A DNA stretch of 64,000 bases. Source: Thereva unica. Lineage: Eukaryota > Arthropoda > Insecta > Diptera > Therevidae. This document shows, one piece after another, positions 1 through 12,056 of the stretch. The position numbers were made by a program, and so were the translations under genes. The stretch spans positions 177,396,516 to 177,460,515 of the forward strand of contig OX465281.1 in NCBI GenBank assembly GCA_949987705.1, in the 5' to 3' direction. Positions within the stretch are counted from its first letter, which is position 1. The number at the start of each line of letters is the position of its first letter. The notes below the pieces were generated by a model. That model was not told where the DNA came from. It did no database searches and saw only the letters and a list, made by a program, of their open reading frames with translations.

Positions 1-730
1 TCAAGCATCTTATAGTAAAGGAAAATATTTCATTAAGTGGGCGGAATACTTTTCAATCGACCCTACAAAATATCAATTAAATTGCAAATATCTACCTAAA
101 AGTACCTGAAAGTATAAGTAAGATTCTTGATTTTTGTGGTAAAGAATTTTTGTGTTATATTTTTAAAGCATCTTTCCATTTCCATGGAATTGCTACGACT
201 AATAATACTGCGACAAAATACTAGTGAAAGGCACGTCGGCAAATATCGGATCTCTCAAAAGGACCCACGGCTCTTTAACACAAACAAGGGAGAAGCCCGC
301 CCTGGATAGTACTACTACAAATAGGTATACTCCTTAGATACAGCTATCCATGCAAATGAAAGCGCTGGTACTCAAATTGCCATTAGTGCCTCCGTATGGT
401 ATGAAGCTATCACCAAGGCAATCATTGGGAGACCATTTAAACAACGAAAATCAAATGGCATTTGTCCCATTCTCTTGTAAGAGGACTCAATAACTTCCAA
501 GTTCTGTAAAATAAATATTCAGAGTTTCCTTCGTATTTGCTTGTATTCCATTTGTACGGAAGGATGAGAATATTGCATTTATACTCACGTTTTGAACAGC
601 TTTATCTTTTATTGTTAACACTAAGGTTGTTGTACTATGAACTTTTATTTGTGGACAGTTTTTTATAACAGTTTTAATATAAATTATATTTTAGTCTCTA
701 TATCTGTTTTAATAATAATTTAATTTCTTA
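1..730. other. No gene seen
   Basis: AT-rich sequence without a recognisable coding region. The only open frame (127-309) is short, of low complexity and resembles nothing I know. No inverted ends were seen here. Confidence 0.5.
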
Positions 731-1821
731 TTGAAGTAAAACTTCTTTAGGGACGTTTGCTTAAAAAAATTTACATGAGAGTGAATCAATTTCATTCGTG
801 TAACGCTCTCACACATGAAAAATCGTCAGAACTTTCGTATAACGATGGGAAAGGGTACGAGAGACGAAGAAACTCGGGGCTGTGTATGCAACAGCGAAAA
901 TACACTCTGACTTACTGCATAAATTTTCTGGCTACGTCGTCGCACAGCTTTGCTTTATCTCATTATAGGAATACAAATTCACCATTCTGTAGAGGTGAAT
1001 TATTTGAGATTTTTCTTGTGGTTTGGTCACTGGCCGAGCTTATGCCGCGGACACTCTGGAGTTGACTGACATATTGGAAGCGGCATATACGACAAGAATT
1101 TTCGGCGCAGCCTGAGCAAGTGGATCTGCTTTTTGGCGTGGCCAAACATGTAACACTGCCGGGAAGTTAGAATACCAAAAGGGAGTGGTGAATTAAATGT
1201 GTGAGGTGCTCTTGTTTTAAATTGGCACCCACTTCCCCTTTGGTGAGATGTGCTGCACCTTTCCCCTTTTTAAATTACAATTTTTTTAACTTGCAACAAA
1301 TCGACGAATCGTTTATGTCAAAACATTATACTGTTGTGAAAATCGTTCCTGATATGTTTTTTGGGTCGCTGATTACGAAAATCGGGGTCCCACAAGCTTA
1401 AAATATGCATGTCACCTTTAAATATGCTTAAAAACTCCCTTTTTAAGGGTTTTCACGATATTTTAATTATAATCAAAAATAATCCAATGAAATTAGTACA
1501 TTTTTTGCAATATTTATATTCAAAAGTGGTTGATTTATAACAAAGCAAATTTTATGATAAGGGATAATAGTAAAGGGCTAAAACTATCCCTACATCGTAT
1601 GAAAATATAAAGGTTTGAAAAAAATGTTTTTTCAACTTTATGCTTCAAATTCGGTTTAATCAGCTAAAATAAATTATTTTCAACTACGCCTAGATAAAAA
1701 AAGAATTTGAAAAAGGTTGATTGTTTTTTGCATTTCTTTTTGCTCCCTTTAAAATTAATTGGCTCCCTAAAAGATTGTATGGGACGAAGAAATCAGGTAA
1801 TTGGCTAGGTGGCCATAAAGG

Positions 1822-2142
1822 GTGCCAATACCATACTCAAGTAAACTGGCTCTCGTTCGCGTAGGTAAAGCCGCTCGCTTAGGTAAAGCTTCATTGGATG
1901 TGGTTGGCGGATTGCTTGGTAAAACAATACTTGGGTTTGGAATAGTCTACGCCGATGCGGATGCAATTATTAATAATCATGAATGTAGCGGGAGCGGAGC
2001 ATGCATACAGCTGGTGACATACCCAAGCGTACATGCGTTCAATTCGTTGATAAATAGTATAGAAGTGTGTGTATTCAAATGCGACCTGACGGAATATTCC
2101 ATGAATGGAATGCATGTCACGCAAAGGTCGGGCTACTTTTAA
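1822..2142 (+). CDS. Unrecognised ORF in repeat arm A
   Basis: An open frame of about 106 codons starting at a GTG; the true start or upstream exon is unknown. It opens with a stretch rich in Gly, Val, Leu, Lys and Arg (VGKAARLGKASLDVVGGLLG) and then has four to five cysteines. The same reading frame is intact in the inverted copy at 3273-3593 and partly after the gap at 2415-2595. The copies are so similar that an open frame alone is weak evidence for selection. I recognise no domain. It may be a hypothetical element protein or a chance frame. Confidence 0.3.
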   Translation: MPIPYSSKLALVRVGKAARLGKASLDVVGGLLGKTILGFGIVYADADAIINNHECSGSGACIQLVTYPSVHAFNSLINSIEVCVFKCDLTEYSMNGMHVTQRSGYF

Positions 2143-2214
2143 CTTTTTATGTTATGTGTGAAATCTGCTGTTCGACATTTCAAAAATAAAAATACATGGT
2201 CGACAGTACAAAGG

Positions 2215-2414
2215 NNNNNNNNNNNNNNNNNNNNNNNNNNNNNNNNNNNNNNNNNNNNNNNNNNNNNNNNNNNNNNNNNNNNNNNNNNNNNNNNNNNNNN
2301 NNNNNNNNNNNNNNNNNNNNNNNNNNNNNNNNNNNNNNNNNNNNNNNNNNNNNNNNNNNNNNNNNNNNNNNNNNNNNNNNNNNNNNNNNNNNNNNNNNNN
2401 NNNNNNNNNNNNNN
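2215..2414. other. Assembly gap (200 N)
   Basis: Exactly 200 unknown bases. The sequence resuming at 2415 repeats 1962-2214 almost base for base, as expected when two contig ends overlap but were not merged. The true gap may therefore be zero or negative. Confidence 0.97.
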
Positions 2415-2668
2415 TGCAATTATTAATAATCATGAATGTAGCGGGAGCGGAGCATGCATACAGCTGGTGACATACCCAAGCGTACATGCGTTCAATTCGT
2501 TGATAAATAGTATAGAAGTGTGTGTATTCAAATGCGACCTGACGGAATATTCCATGAATGGAATGCATGTCACGCAAAGGTCGGGCTACTTTTAACTTTT
2601 TATGTTATGTGTGAAATCTGCTGTTCGACATTTCAAAAATAAAAATACATGGTCGACAGTACAAAGGC
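2415..2668 (+). repeat. Duplicate of 1962-2214 across the gap
   Basis: About 253 bp identical or nearly identical to the sequence just before the gap. The inverted arm A' has this segment only once, so the duplication is probably an assembly artefact rather than biology. Confidence 0.85.
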
Positions 2669-2689
2669 CGTAAGTCTCTAGTGTGTCAC

Positions 2690-3170
2690 ATAAAAAAAAA
2701 AATATGAGTGTGCTTAAGACCACACTTTAGAAGTAAAACTTTTGTGCCCAACGGCTAGTAATATGCAATAGATATAGTGGAATCTCTGTTGGATATATAG
2801 TACGCTTTGAGAAAATTCAGGCCAACGACAGATGCAGGAAGAATAGTGACGAATCTACTGACGGACTTGATACAAATACTATTTAAATATCAATATTTAT
2901 GAATTCCTATTTACATTAAAACCTAAAAGTAACCAAGTAAAAATAATTTTGTTGGCTAATTTTCTTAAAAGCATACACGCGGTGAACCTAGTACGTATAG
3001 CATATAAGTGCGCATGCCACACGGGTATCTACGCGAAAATCTACACATTCGCCTCATGAAAGTAAGCTGGTGACATATGCAAGCGTACATGCATTGCATT
3101 CAGAGGTTCCATGATATGCGGCGAATTTCCTCTGACATAAAATTGCATGGTTTTTTTCCGTCCCGGCTTT
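2690..3170 (+). repeat. Repeat B, between arms A and A'
   Basis: About 480 bp running from an A-run and TATGAGTGTGCTTAAGACC to CCGTCCCGGC plus a T-run. It recurs inverted at 4681-5160, immediately after arm A'. It contains AGCTGGTGACATATGCAAGC, clearly related to a segment near the end of arm A, so A and B may be diverged members of one family. No coding region is seen. Confidence 0.85.
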
Positions 3171-4684
3171 TTTTTTATGTGACACACTAGAGACTTACGG
3201 CCTTTGTACTGTCGACCATGTATTTTTATTTTTGAAATGTCGAACAGCAGATTTCACACATAACATAAAAAGTTAAAAGTAGCCCGACCTTTGCGTGACA
3301 TGCATTCCATTCATGGAATATTCCGTCAGGTCGCATTTGAATACACACACTTCTATACTATTTATCAACGAATTGAACGCATGTACGCTTGGGTATGTCA
3401 CCAGCTGTATGCATGCTCCGCTCCCGCTACATTCATGATTATTAATAATTGCATCCGCATCGGCGTAGACTATTCCAAACCCAAGTATTGTTTTACCAAG
3501 CAATCCGCCAACCACATCCAATGAAGCTTTACCTAAGCGAGCGGCTTTACCTACGCGAACGAGAGCCAGTTTACTTGAGTATGGTATTGGCACCCTTTAT
3601 GGCCACCTAGCCAATTACCTGATTTCTTCGTCCCATACAATCTTTTAGGGAGCCAATTAATTTTAAAGGGAGCAAAAAGAAATGCAAAAAACAATCAACC
3701 TTTTTCAAATTCTTCTTTTATCTAGGCGTAGTTGAAAATAATTTATTTTAGCTAATTAAACCGAATTTGAAGCATAAAGTTGAAAAAACATTTTTTTCAA
3801 ACCTTTATATTTTCATACGATATAGGGATAGTTTTAGCCCTTTACTATTATCCCTTATCATAAAATTTGCTTTGTTATAAATCAACCACTTTTGAATATA
3901 AATATTGCAAAAAATGTACTAATTTCATTGGATTATTTTTGATTATAATTAAAATATCGTGAAAACCCTTAAAAAGGGAGTTTTTAAGCATATTTAAAGG
4001 TGACATGCATATTTTAAGCTTGTGGGACCCCGATTTTCGTAATCAGCGACCCAAAAAACATATCAGGAACGATTTTCACAACAGTATAATGTTTTGACAT
4101 AAACGATTCGTCGATTTGTTGCAAGTTAAAAAAATTGTAATTTAAAAAGGGGAAAGGTGCAGCACATCTCACCAAAGGGGAAGTGGGTGCCAATTTAAAA
4201 CAAGAGCACCTCACACATTTAATTCACCACTCCCTTTTGGTATTCTAACTTCCCGGCAGTGTTACATGTTTGGCCACGCCAAAAAGCAGATCCACTTGCT
4301 CAGGCTGCGCTGAAAATTCTTGTCGTATATGCCGCTTCCAATATGTCAGTCAACTCCAGAGTGTCCGCGGCATAAGCTCGGCCAGTGACCAAACCACAAG
4401 AAAAATCTCAAATAATTCACCTCTACAGAATGGTGAATTTGTATTCCTATAATGAGATAAAGCAAAGCTGTGCGACGACGTAGCCAGAAAATTTATGCAG
4501 TAAGTCAGAGTGTATTTTCGCTGTTGCATACACAGCCCCGAGTTTCTTCGTCTCTCGTACCCTTTCCCATCGTTATACGAAAGTTCTGACGATTTTTCAT
4601 GTGTGAGAGCGTTACACGAATGAAATTGATTCACTCTCATGTAAATTTTTTTAAGCAAACGTCCCTAAAGAAGTTTTACTTCAA
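3168..4684 (-). repeat. Arm A' (inverted copy of arm A)
   Basis: A 1.5-kb inverted copy of 731-2690. Differences are few single-base changes, for example near 4310 and 3755. It starts in the T-run after repeat B and ends at ACTTCAA just before repeat B'. Confidence 0.88.
3273..3593 (-). CDS. Second copy of the unrecognised arm-A ORF
   Basis: Inverted copy of the 1822-2142 frame, with the same predicted residues including the Gly/Leu-rich start and the Cys-containing second half. The function is unknown. The frame is kept in both arms, but near-identity of the arms makes that uninformative about selection. Confidence 0.3.
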   Translation of the reverse strand: MPIPYSSKLALVRVGKAARLGKASLDVVGGLLGKTILGFGIVYADADAIINNHECSGSGACIQLVTYPSVHAFNSLINSIEVCVFKCDLTEYSMNGMHVTQRSGYF

Positions 4685-5160
4685 AAAGCCGGGACGGAAA
4701 AAAACCATGCAATTTTATGTCAGAGGAAATTCGCCGCATATCATGAAACCTCTGAATGCAATGCATGTACGCTTGCATATGTCACCAGCTTACTTTCATG
4801 AGGCGAATGTGTAGATTTTCGCGTAGATACCCGTGTGGCATGCGCACTTATATGCTATACGTACTAGGTTCACCGCGTGTATGCTTTTAAGAAAATTAGC
4901 CAACAAAATTATTTTTACTTGGTTACTTTTAGGTTTTAATGTAAATAGGAATTCATAAATATTGATATTTAAAATAGTATTTGTATCAAGTCCGTCAGTA
5001 GATTCGTCACTATTCTTCCTGCATCTGTCGTTGGCCTGAATTTTCTCAAAGCGTACTATATATCCAACAGAGATTCCACTATATCTATTGCATATTACTA
5101 GCCGTTGGGCACAAAAGTTTTACTTCTAAAGTGTGGTCTTAAGCACACTCATATTTTTTT
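4681..5160 (-). repeat. Repeat B' (inverted copy of B)
   Basis: Begins CAAAAAGCCGGGACGG and ends GCACACTCATATTTTTTTT, the reverse complement of 2690-3170. It completes the unusual order A-B-A'-B'. Confidence 0.85.
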
Positions 5161-5669
5161 TGTGATAAACGTCAAAAGATATTTTTTTTATATTGACAAC
5201 TAATTAATTTATTTGTTGTTTTCAATTTTTAATATTACTTAATGCAAGTTGGCTATGCTTTTGTGCAAAGACTTTTGCAGTCAAGTATGTAATACGTGAG
5301 TAGTGGGATGATGTCCCTACAGCTCTGATTACACCAGCTCGTTTCCGTAACTTCAGTGAAGAAAAATCTATCCCATGAGGTCACGCGCCCAGTGCAGTTG
5401 AGAATGCCCCGGTGAAAAGTGAACGCAATGGTGGAGAACGATGACGTTTAATAGATAATTTTGGTGGAGAACTTTTCTATTTACGAGTTACGGAATCGAG
5501 GTGCAGGACTAAATTCTTCAATTCATTAAATCTTCTTATATTGGATGGAGAAGATTGCCGACAAGGATATGAGAAGTAGACTACTTATCTTGTTCGCCAG
5601 CATCTTTTCCCCTTTTAGCAAGCTAGCATCCCCTGAAGAGATTAGTACTAGCCGGTTAAGTGACGTCTC
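5161..5669. other. No gene seen
   Basis: No recognisable coding or repeat signal. The short frame at 5545-5769 is the antisense shadow of the gypsy remnant that follows. Confidence 0.45.
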
Positions 5670-5930
5670 TCATTTACCTAATTCTTCGGAATCTATTGGT
5701 GACGGGACTGATACACCTGCTATGCGCAATAAACAAACAGCAACTGCATTATCTTCCCCGCTTATATAAACTGTGATAAACTGACTTTTCCGGGATGACA
5801 ACTTTCCGCACTTGTGTGTGAATGCGAAAATCAATGGTTTATGATCTCTTAAGATTGTGAAGCCGTTATCATTAAGGGAATGTCGAAAGTAACGAATTCC
5901 AGCGTGAATAAGAGAAGGCAGCACCACCAC
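5670..5930 (-). pseudogene. Ty3/gypsy RNase H fragment
   Basis: The minus-strand frame reads as the RNase H region of a Ty3/gypsy pol gene. It contains IRYFRHSLNDNGFTILRDHK followed by PLIFAF and, further on, VYISGEDNAVA and LLRIAGV. These match the family pattern of a DHKPL motif, then SGEDN-VAD-LSR. Only about 85 codons survive. Reverse transcriptase, integrase and LTRs are absent around it, so it is a dead scrap. Confidence 0.75.
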
Positions 5931-6456
5931 CAGAAGCTACAGGGCTGCAGGGACGTTTAATAACTAAACAAAATAACCTTTTTCTAGGCTGAGATGGCAA
6001 TGCAACACAAAATGCCAAATAAGCAGCGACATAAGTTGGAAACAAGTTATTTGCAGTAACTTCGCTATACTCTTCTGAAGATCTTTGTCAGACCACAATT
6101 ATATCTCCTTTGTCATAAATCTAGGGGGAAGTAAGGCAGAGCTTCATAGAAACCCCAAAAGAACGAACAAGCGACTGTTCTATCAGGTGCACTGTGACAG
6201 CCACCTGGGGATAGAGGCAAAGAATAAGGATTCGTGTCTAGTCAAATATAGAGAGAATTCCTGATATACATTTGTACTTGTTACTTGCGTCTTATTCTAA
6301 GAGTTGAATTGTAGGCTTAACATCAAAGAGCATGAAAAAGGCCTATATAGGTTTCTATGCCAGTAAGGAGATCTTCAAGAAAATAAGGGGCTTGACCCCA
6401 CATGTTGCACGGACTCTCCACTGCAATGACATACGGTTCTGCCGTCGCTAGAAGGT

Positions 6457-6685
6457 ACTGAGGCCCCTGTGCTGAATGTCGAGTCGTGATTTGTGACAAG
6501 TTGTTTGAGTTGAAGAAAGTGACGTTTCAATCGAGTTTCGATTTCCAGAACAGGGCCTAGAGTTGAAGGGCTAAGTGCGAGTTTAGCCCCCTATGCTGAA
6601 AGTCGCAATTCGTATGAAACACCACTTTCTTCAACTCAAAAAACTTGTCACAAATCAGGACTCGACATTCAGCACAGGGGCCTGA
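6457..6685. repeat. Fold-back element, about 225 bp
   Basis: GGCCCCTGTGCTGAATGTCG at the left is answered by CGACATTCAGCACAGGGGCC at the right. The arms are about 55-60 bp (to GAGTTGAAGAAAGTG), with imperfections, around a loop of about 105 bp. This is a MITE-like fold-back; no clear target duplication was found. Confidence 0.7.
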
Positions 6686-6689
6686 TTCA

Positions 6690-9150
6690 ATAGAATGTGT
6701 AGAACCGTGTGTGACGAACACCATGCTCGTTCTTTCAATGGATAGATGCGCCATGATTAGAAAGCCTTGGTCTGGCTAGAATACGTTGTCCCAGTAGGAG
6801 GATAATTACGTTTTCCACTTTTATTATAAATTTTTTCTTTCTTCTGAGGTCCTTGCACCCCTGGATGATGGGAATGTTCCCCCTAGATTATACGGATGCT
6901 GGTTCTGCGGGTCCAGAAACTTAAGGCAGAGCGGCCTCTGGCCAGATCCGCCTCTTGACTAACTGAGTTCCAGGCCGCCGTCCTGCCTTTTGGTCTGTAG
7001 GTAAGGAGTTCACGAAATCGGCGCTTGGCTGTGCTCCGTAGTGCTCCCCAATTCTTCTCCAGCCCTCTTTGGCTTGATTCTCTCCAACTTTATTGATCCA
7101 CAAAAGTCTCATGAGTATAGCAGGAAGGGGAATGTCCATCCTTACAGAGCCTCTATATCAAAATAGGGCATTATATAACTTATGTCCAGAGGAGATCGTT
7201 AAACTACAATGCAAAACCTACCCACCAACCCTGCCATGTAGGCCCAATCATATTAGACTATCCCTTTGGACACAGTTTCCAGTGGCCACCACGAGGAGGT
7301 TATGATCGCACTTCCACCAGTCCGAGATAGTTACGGCACGTGCGTATTTAAATATTAAAATATACTACGTGCTGCTCCCCTATCTCGCTGGTGACTTACA
7401 GTTTACTATGTATACCTTTGCAGTCCCAACCACAAGATAGGCTGACTTTATTCTGATGTACATATGCTTTTATGGAGTTTTCCCACCGTGAGCAGTGTTT
7501 TCTTACCAAGTATTTGTAAATTATCTATTTTTTTTTTTCTGATGATGATGATGAGCAGCTCTGGTAAAATGTTACCGCCTTTAACACAACGACTGTTACA
7601 CCGAAATAAATAATGTTTTGTCCCAACGCCTATGTTTGCGTAATGGTAGTATAATTATAAAGGATGACTTCGGACACATAAAAAAGACTGGAACTGAATT
7701 TAGATTTGAACCCCTCACAAGGTATGTTGACAGATAACTACCTGTAGCTGTTCGTTGATGCTAAGTAGCATACATCTTCTCGCTTTTCTCCTCATCGACA
7801 TATTCGTTTGGATGCTAAAAAATTACCGAAAAAGTGAAATTCCCAGGGGAAAAATAAATACGTTTCACATCCTACATTATAGATTAGAGATAATCGCCCT
7901 CCAAGCCATCCATAAACCTTCAACCACAGAAGCCTGCAGTTCAGGTGTTGTGCAACGTGTAATTTATTCTCATCCTTTTACAACAATGATAAAACCATTT
8001 TTATGCAAAATAAAACTACAAAAGCCATTAATAAAGGGAAAAATCCACAATTTGTCACTATCAAACGTTTAATCCTTACAGAAGTGACGTTATTTTTTGC
8101 CATCTTAAACAGGAATCATTGCGAATACAATCGTATCTCGTAACGATAAAAAAAATTCTGTGCTCAAACAAAAAGATTTTCCTTGAAAGATTAAATTTTA
8201 ATTAGGACAAAGTACACACGAGTCCTTGTAAGCATATTTCTGTGCCCCAGATAGAAAGTCGGAACAGAAATTCCATTTTCACAATTTTCCATTTTATGAA
8301 AAGACTTGCACGGTGAAAATTTATTGTTGGCTGGTTTTCATGGGAAATTTCATAGAGGAGCGCATTCTATTGGTTCTGTTTTATTCCAGTTTATGGATAA
8401 AGGACATCTGAATCCTTTGTGTAATTTTCCTTAAGTGTGTTTTCTCTAGATGTTTGCGGAGGTTCATGATGGATAAGTATGAGTGCTAGATATTTTGCTA
8501 TTACATTGTTGTATTGTTTGCTGTTGGGTGTAATGTTCAAGATCAAGTTTAATATTGAGCGATGATATTATGGTAGGAGTTGTATTTCAAGATTTTATAG
8601 TTTTGTTGAAGTTGTAATGAAAGGTAGACTTACCGCAATGTAGAAGTAATTGTCTGACGTTGAATCTTTGAAAGTATCTAGAAATGTCATTATTCATTAG
8701 ATGTAAGGAAAAAGTAAATGGAACATGGCCTGAACGGTTTCATTATATCTACGCATTGTCTAATAATGTAAGGATTTAAGGAAATATAGAACGATACAAA
8801 AGTTACGAAGTTTTTCGTTAAAGCAAAACTGAAGCTATCACAGTTCTGGTGAATGGGATGAATGCCATCGCCTTTTTAGAGACACTATTACAAAATTAAA
8901 TTTTGTTTATAAATTTTATCCATTGTTAAATAAGCCGAAACATCATTACAATCTTCTAAAAGACTTGCAAATTGCTGTCTAACACACTTTCCGCTCTCTT
9001 TTATTATGCTGTAGTTGTAAGCTTATGAGACAATATTTCCTGTGGTAACGTTGCAATCTCTAGAAGTAAGAATCAGTTTCTCGATTCCGAACCGACAATT
9101 ATCGAGGTGAAGATGTCTTATCACAACGACTTCATGTCCTCATAACACAC
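6690..9150. other. No gene seen
   Basis: 2.4 kb with only short, unrecognised frames. A small (GAT)n run lies near 7544. The frame at 6921-7139 (minus) has fairly complex composition but no motif I can name. Confidence 0.4.
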
Positions 9151-9152
9151 AT

Positions 9153-9860
9153 ATGGAATTCAGATCGTGTCCCTTCGGCATGGAAGAAAGCGATCGTCGT
9201 CCCTGCACGGATGCGGAAGCAACGCACATCTTATACGACAGTTCCCGCATCGCGCAGTCATACGGGCTAAAAATCAATGCGGAAAAGACCAAAATGCTCA
9301 CAAAGGACGGATCGAGGGCCAGTGTTCACCTCGATGGAACCCAAATGGAACAGGTTCCGAGGTTCAAATATTTGGACCATTGGTTGAGGAAAGTAGCATC
9401 GACGTCCGACATTCACAGCCGCATCGGCCAGACAACTCCCTCAAGTGGTGCATATAGAAACGAACAAATATTTCCATCAAAACAAAAGAACGCCTTTACC
9501 GAATGTTGATCCTTCCGATTCTTCTTTATGGATGTGAAGCGTGGATACTGCTCAAACTGGACGTCAACAAGCTCGAGGTCTTCCAAATGCGATGCTTGAG
9601 GCAGATCCTCGATGTCTCACTACGCGATCGCCTTCGAAACGAGACAGTCAGACAAAGATGAGATCAGCAGACACTAATCGAAGAAGAAATACAAAAACGT
9701 CGACTACGGTGGTTTGGACATGTTTGCCGAATGGATGATGACCGCTTGCCGTAGGCTGGAGAATCTAGCGATCGGCACCGAAGAAAACCTGGCTGAAGAA
9801 TATCGAGGGTGACCTTAAGAATGAACGGTTCAAAACGTCGCCACACAGGCGGGTTTTCAC
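9153..9860 (+). pseudogene. RTE-like LINE, reverse transcriptase 3' part
   Basis: Successive frames encode the C-terminal part of a non-LTR retrotransposon polymerase: GLKINAEKTKML, a FKYL region, SRIG, then LPILLYGCEAW, a MRCLRQILDVSLRDRLRNET stretch, KRRLRWFGHVCRMDDDRLP and KTWLKNIEGDL. The reading frame changes near 9500 and there is a stop near 9660, so it is inactive. The 5' end, including the catalytic RT motif, is missing. The RRLRWFGH ending is usual for RTE-type elements; the clade call is tentative. Confidence 0.75.
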
Positions 9861-9889
9861 ATATTTGTGGCCAAAACCTCAATAAACGA

Positions 9890-10980
9890 AGTTAGCCATT
9901 ACAACCACCTGACTTAATTTTTTGAATATGATTGGTTTCTTACATTCAGTTATGGTTCGTTTGATATTTATAACGAATGTTTTCATTACTTTCTGCATAG
10001 GCAAAGTGCGATAAATTGAGGATAAATTATTCGCCCGTTAAAATTGAGGTTTTTAAAAACTATTGGATCGTATGTTAAAAGTCTTCAGTGTAAATTTTTT
10101 CATAGATTGTGAATCTGGGGGTATCTCTGTGTTATTTTGAATATATGTACATATATTTTACTAAGTTTAATTATAAGAGCTATAACAAAACTAATTTTTA
10201 GGTTAAATTTTCAATTATAATTGATATTATTAGCCTAAAAAGTTGCAAATTCATTAGAATCAGACTACGGTATCAAGTTTATAATAAAGTTTCATATCTT
10301 AACTTAATATCTGTGTTAATTTTAGTTGCTAATATGTGTTACCCTCCAGCTACTTAAATAATTAATAAAATGAATTAAAAAAAAATGACAAATATTTTCT
10401 TGTTTTTTAAGCTATACTTCTTTATATTTTGGTATATCTTATGAGATATTTGTCATTATGACCTTGCAAATTGGTTGATATTGCTTACGTACAAAAGGAT
10501 CCAGTTCGAGTCTGCTGCACAATGTAATGCTATGGTCACAGAACAAGATACCGCTTCAAGACAACATTACACACTTTACACTTCAGACAAAGCTTTGAGG
10601 CAAATACCAAAGTCCAACACAATTTAATAAGAAAAACTGCAAGATTTGGCGTCGTTATGAAAATATGAAAAGAAAGAGATGCTCCCTGGAAAATATATCT
10701 ACTACTGAATAATCTTAAAAGTACGTTTACAAGATTTGTTAGAGCACTCATTAGTGAGACTGTATCATGCATTGCATGAGGTGATTTCTACACTTCTAAA
10801 AACCAGCTTGGAACGAGGGAGGAGTGTGAGACGTTGGCCCAGGGCCCAGAACCCTTCTGCGGCATCTCTTGGCCCACCTCCATTTCCCTGATAGAGGAGT
10901 GAAGTAAGCGACTAAACCTATCCTATTGGGCTAAAGTCCTTATAAAACCGTTTGCTGTAAGAGGCACTATCATTATAAAC
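9890..10980. other. No gene seen
   Basis: AT-rich intergenic sequence with no recognisable gene or inverted repeat. Confidence 0.45.
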
Positions 10981-10984
10981 AGAG

Positions 10985-11260
10985 CGGACCTAAGTCTGCT
11001 GGTGGTTTATCTTACTGCCCATGTAGGACTACGGTATCACCTCCATAACTAGGACTGTCTCAAGAGACAGAATGCCGACTCTGCATGGAAGGCGGCGAGA
11101 CTTCCACACATATTTTTTGTGAATGTCCTGTTCTGATCTGACTCAGTAGAAGAACGTTTATCAGAGTGCTTATGAGCCCTGTTCAAGTCTGGTCTTGGTC
11201 AATTAAAGACCTTCTTGTCTTCGTCCGGAAGGCTGATGGAACTAGTGGGCTACGTGTACG
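10985..11260 (+). pseudogene. LINE C-terminal RNase H/zinc-knuckle remnant
   Basis: One frame gives LTAHVGLRYHLHN and, after a frame change, another gives CRLCMEGGETSTHIFCECP. This is the Cys-rich motif that closes the RNase H region of Jockey/R1-group non-LTR elements. Stops and frame changes show it is long dead. The similar remnant at 24.1-24.5 kb has the preceding RNase H segment. Confidence 0.6.
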
Positions 11261-12056
11261 ATAGGCCTTAATTGGCCGCAGTGTTCACCATGTGGCGTGC
11301 CCCCTCATTCCTTAAAAAAACCTTGAAACCATTTCTCTGGTTACAAAATATGGATGCTAAGGAACATCCGGACAAGATGAATATAAACAGCTATTCCAAG
11401 ATGAACAGTTTCAGATTCAAACCTTTATTTAATTACTATAGCTTCGACACAGTTGGAAATCGATATCATACGCGGTTAAGGGAAAACTATTGTTTAAAAA
11501 ATGCGACTGCATCTAGATATTGTTGATGTTTCAACAACAACATTACTACCCAAATAGAAACATTAATACCAGCAAAAATAAAATACAATGGTACTGAATA
11601 AAATTTGAGACATAGTTTAACTCTGTGTATGATTGGCGAAAGAAATATGCTAGTAGACCGGGGAAGGTTGAACCATTTTCGACAAAATCGTTCTCTGCAA
11701 CAACATTTTTACCTCTGAGAATTTGACAGTATATCGTAATTAAACCTTAGTTATCAGACTACAAATGAATGACCTTTTAATGACATTATCTGCATTACAA
11801 AACCATCTGGAAGAATTTTAACAAATCGGGGGAAAATGTTTCAATCGACCCCATGCCTGGGGCGGTTGTAACAGTGATTGGGGTCAGTTGTAACACCAGA
11901 AAATTGGAAAGAATTATGTCATTACTTCAGTATTTATTAATTTAAAATTATAAATTGATCATTCATCGATATTATTAATTATAAATAAAAAAAATAGCTT
12001 CTTTGCGAAAAAATAAACCTGATAATAATAATTAAAATCTAATTAATAGCAGATAA

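Larger units (their letters stand above)
731..2702 (+). repeat. Arm A of a long palindrome
   Basis: From TTGAAGTAAAACTTCTTTAG at the left to CTAGTGTGTCACAT plus an A-run at the right, this stretch is repeated in inverted orientation at 3168-4684 with only scattered differences. The arm is about 1.5 kb if the gap and the sequence duplicated across it are discounted. The interior at about 1340-1570 is a diverged relative of the dispersed repeat at 22.6 kb. Near its right end it carries AGCTGGTGACATA..AAGCGTACATGC, also found in repeat B. It could be the terminal repeat of a large fold-back element; no transposase is visible. Confidence 0.85.

Noticed and set aside
757..1065. 102-codon open frame in arm A, mirrored at 4350-4658
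   Set aside because: No domain, no ATG start context and no codon pattern. It is duplicated only because the whole arm is duplicated.
1201..1401. 66-codon frame, mirrored at 4014-4214
   Set aside because: It overlies the dispersed repeat module also seen at 22.6 kb, where no equivalent frame exists.
6921..7139. Possible host exon on the minus strand
   Set aside because: Balanced composition but no splice sites, motif or neighbouring exon could be shown.
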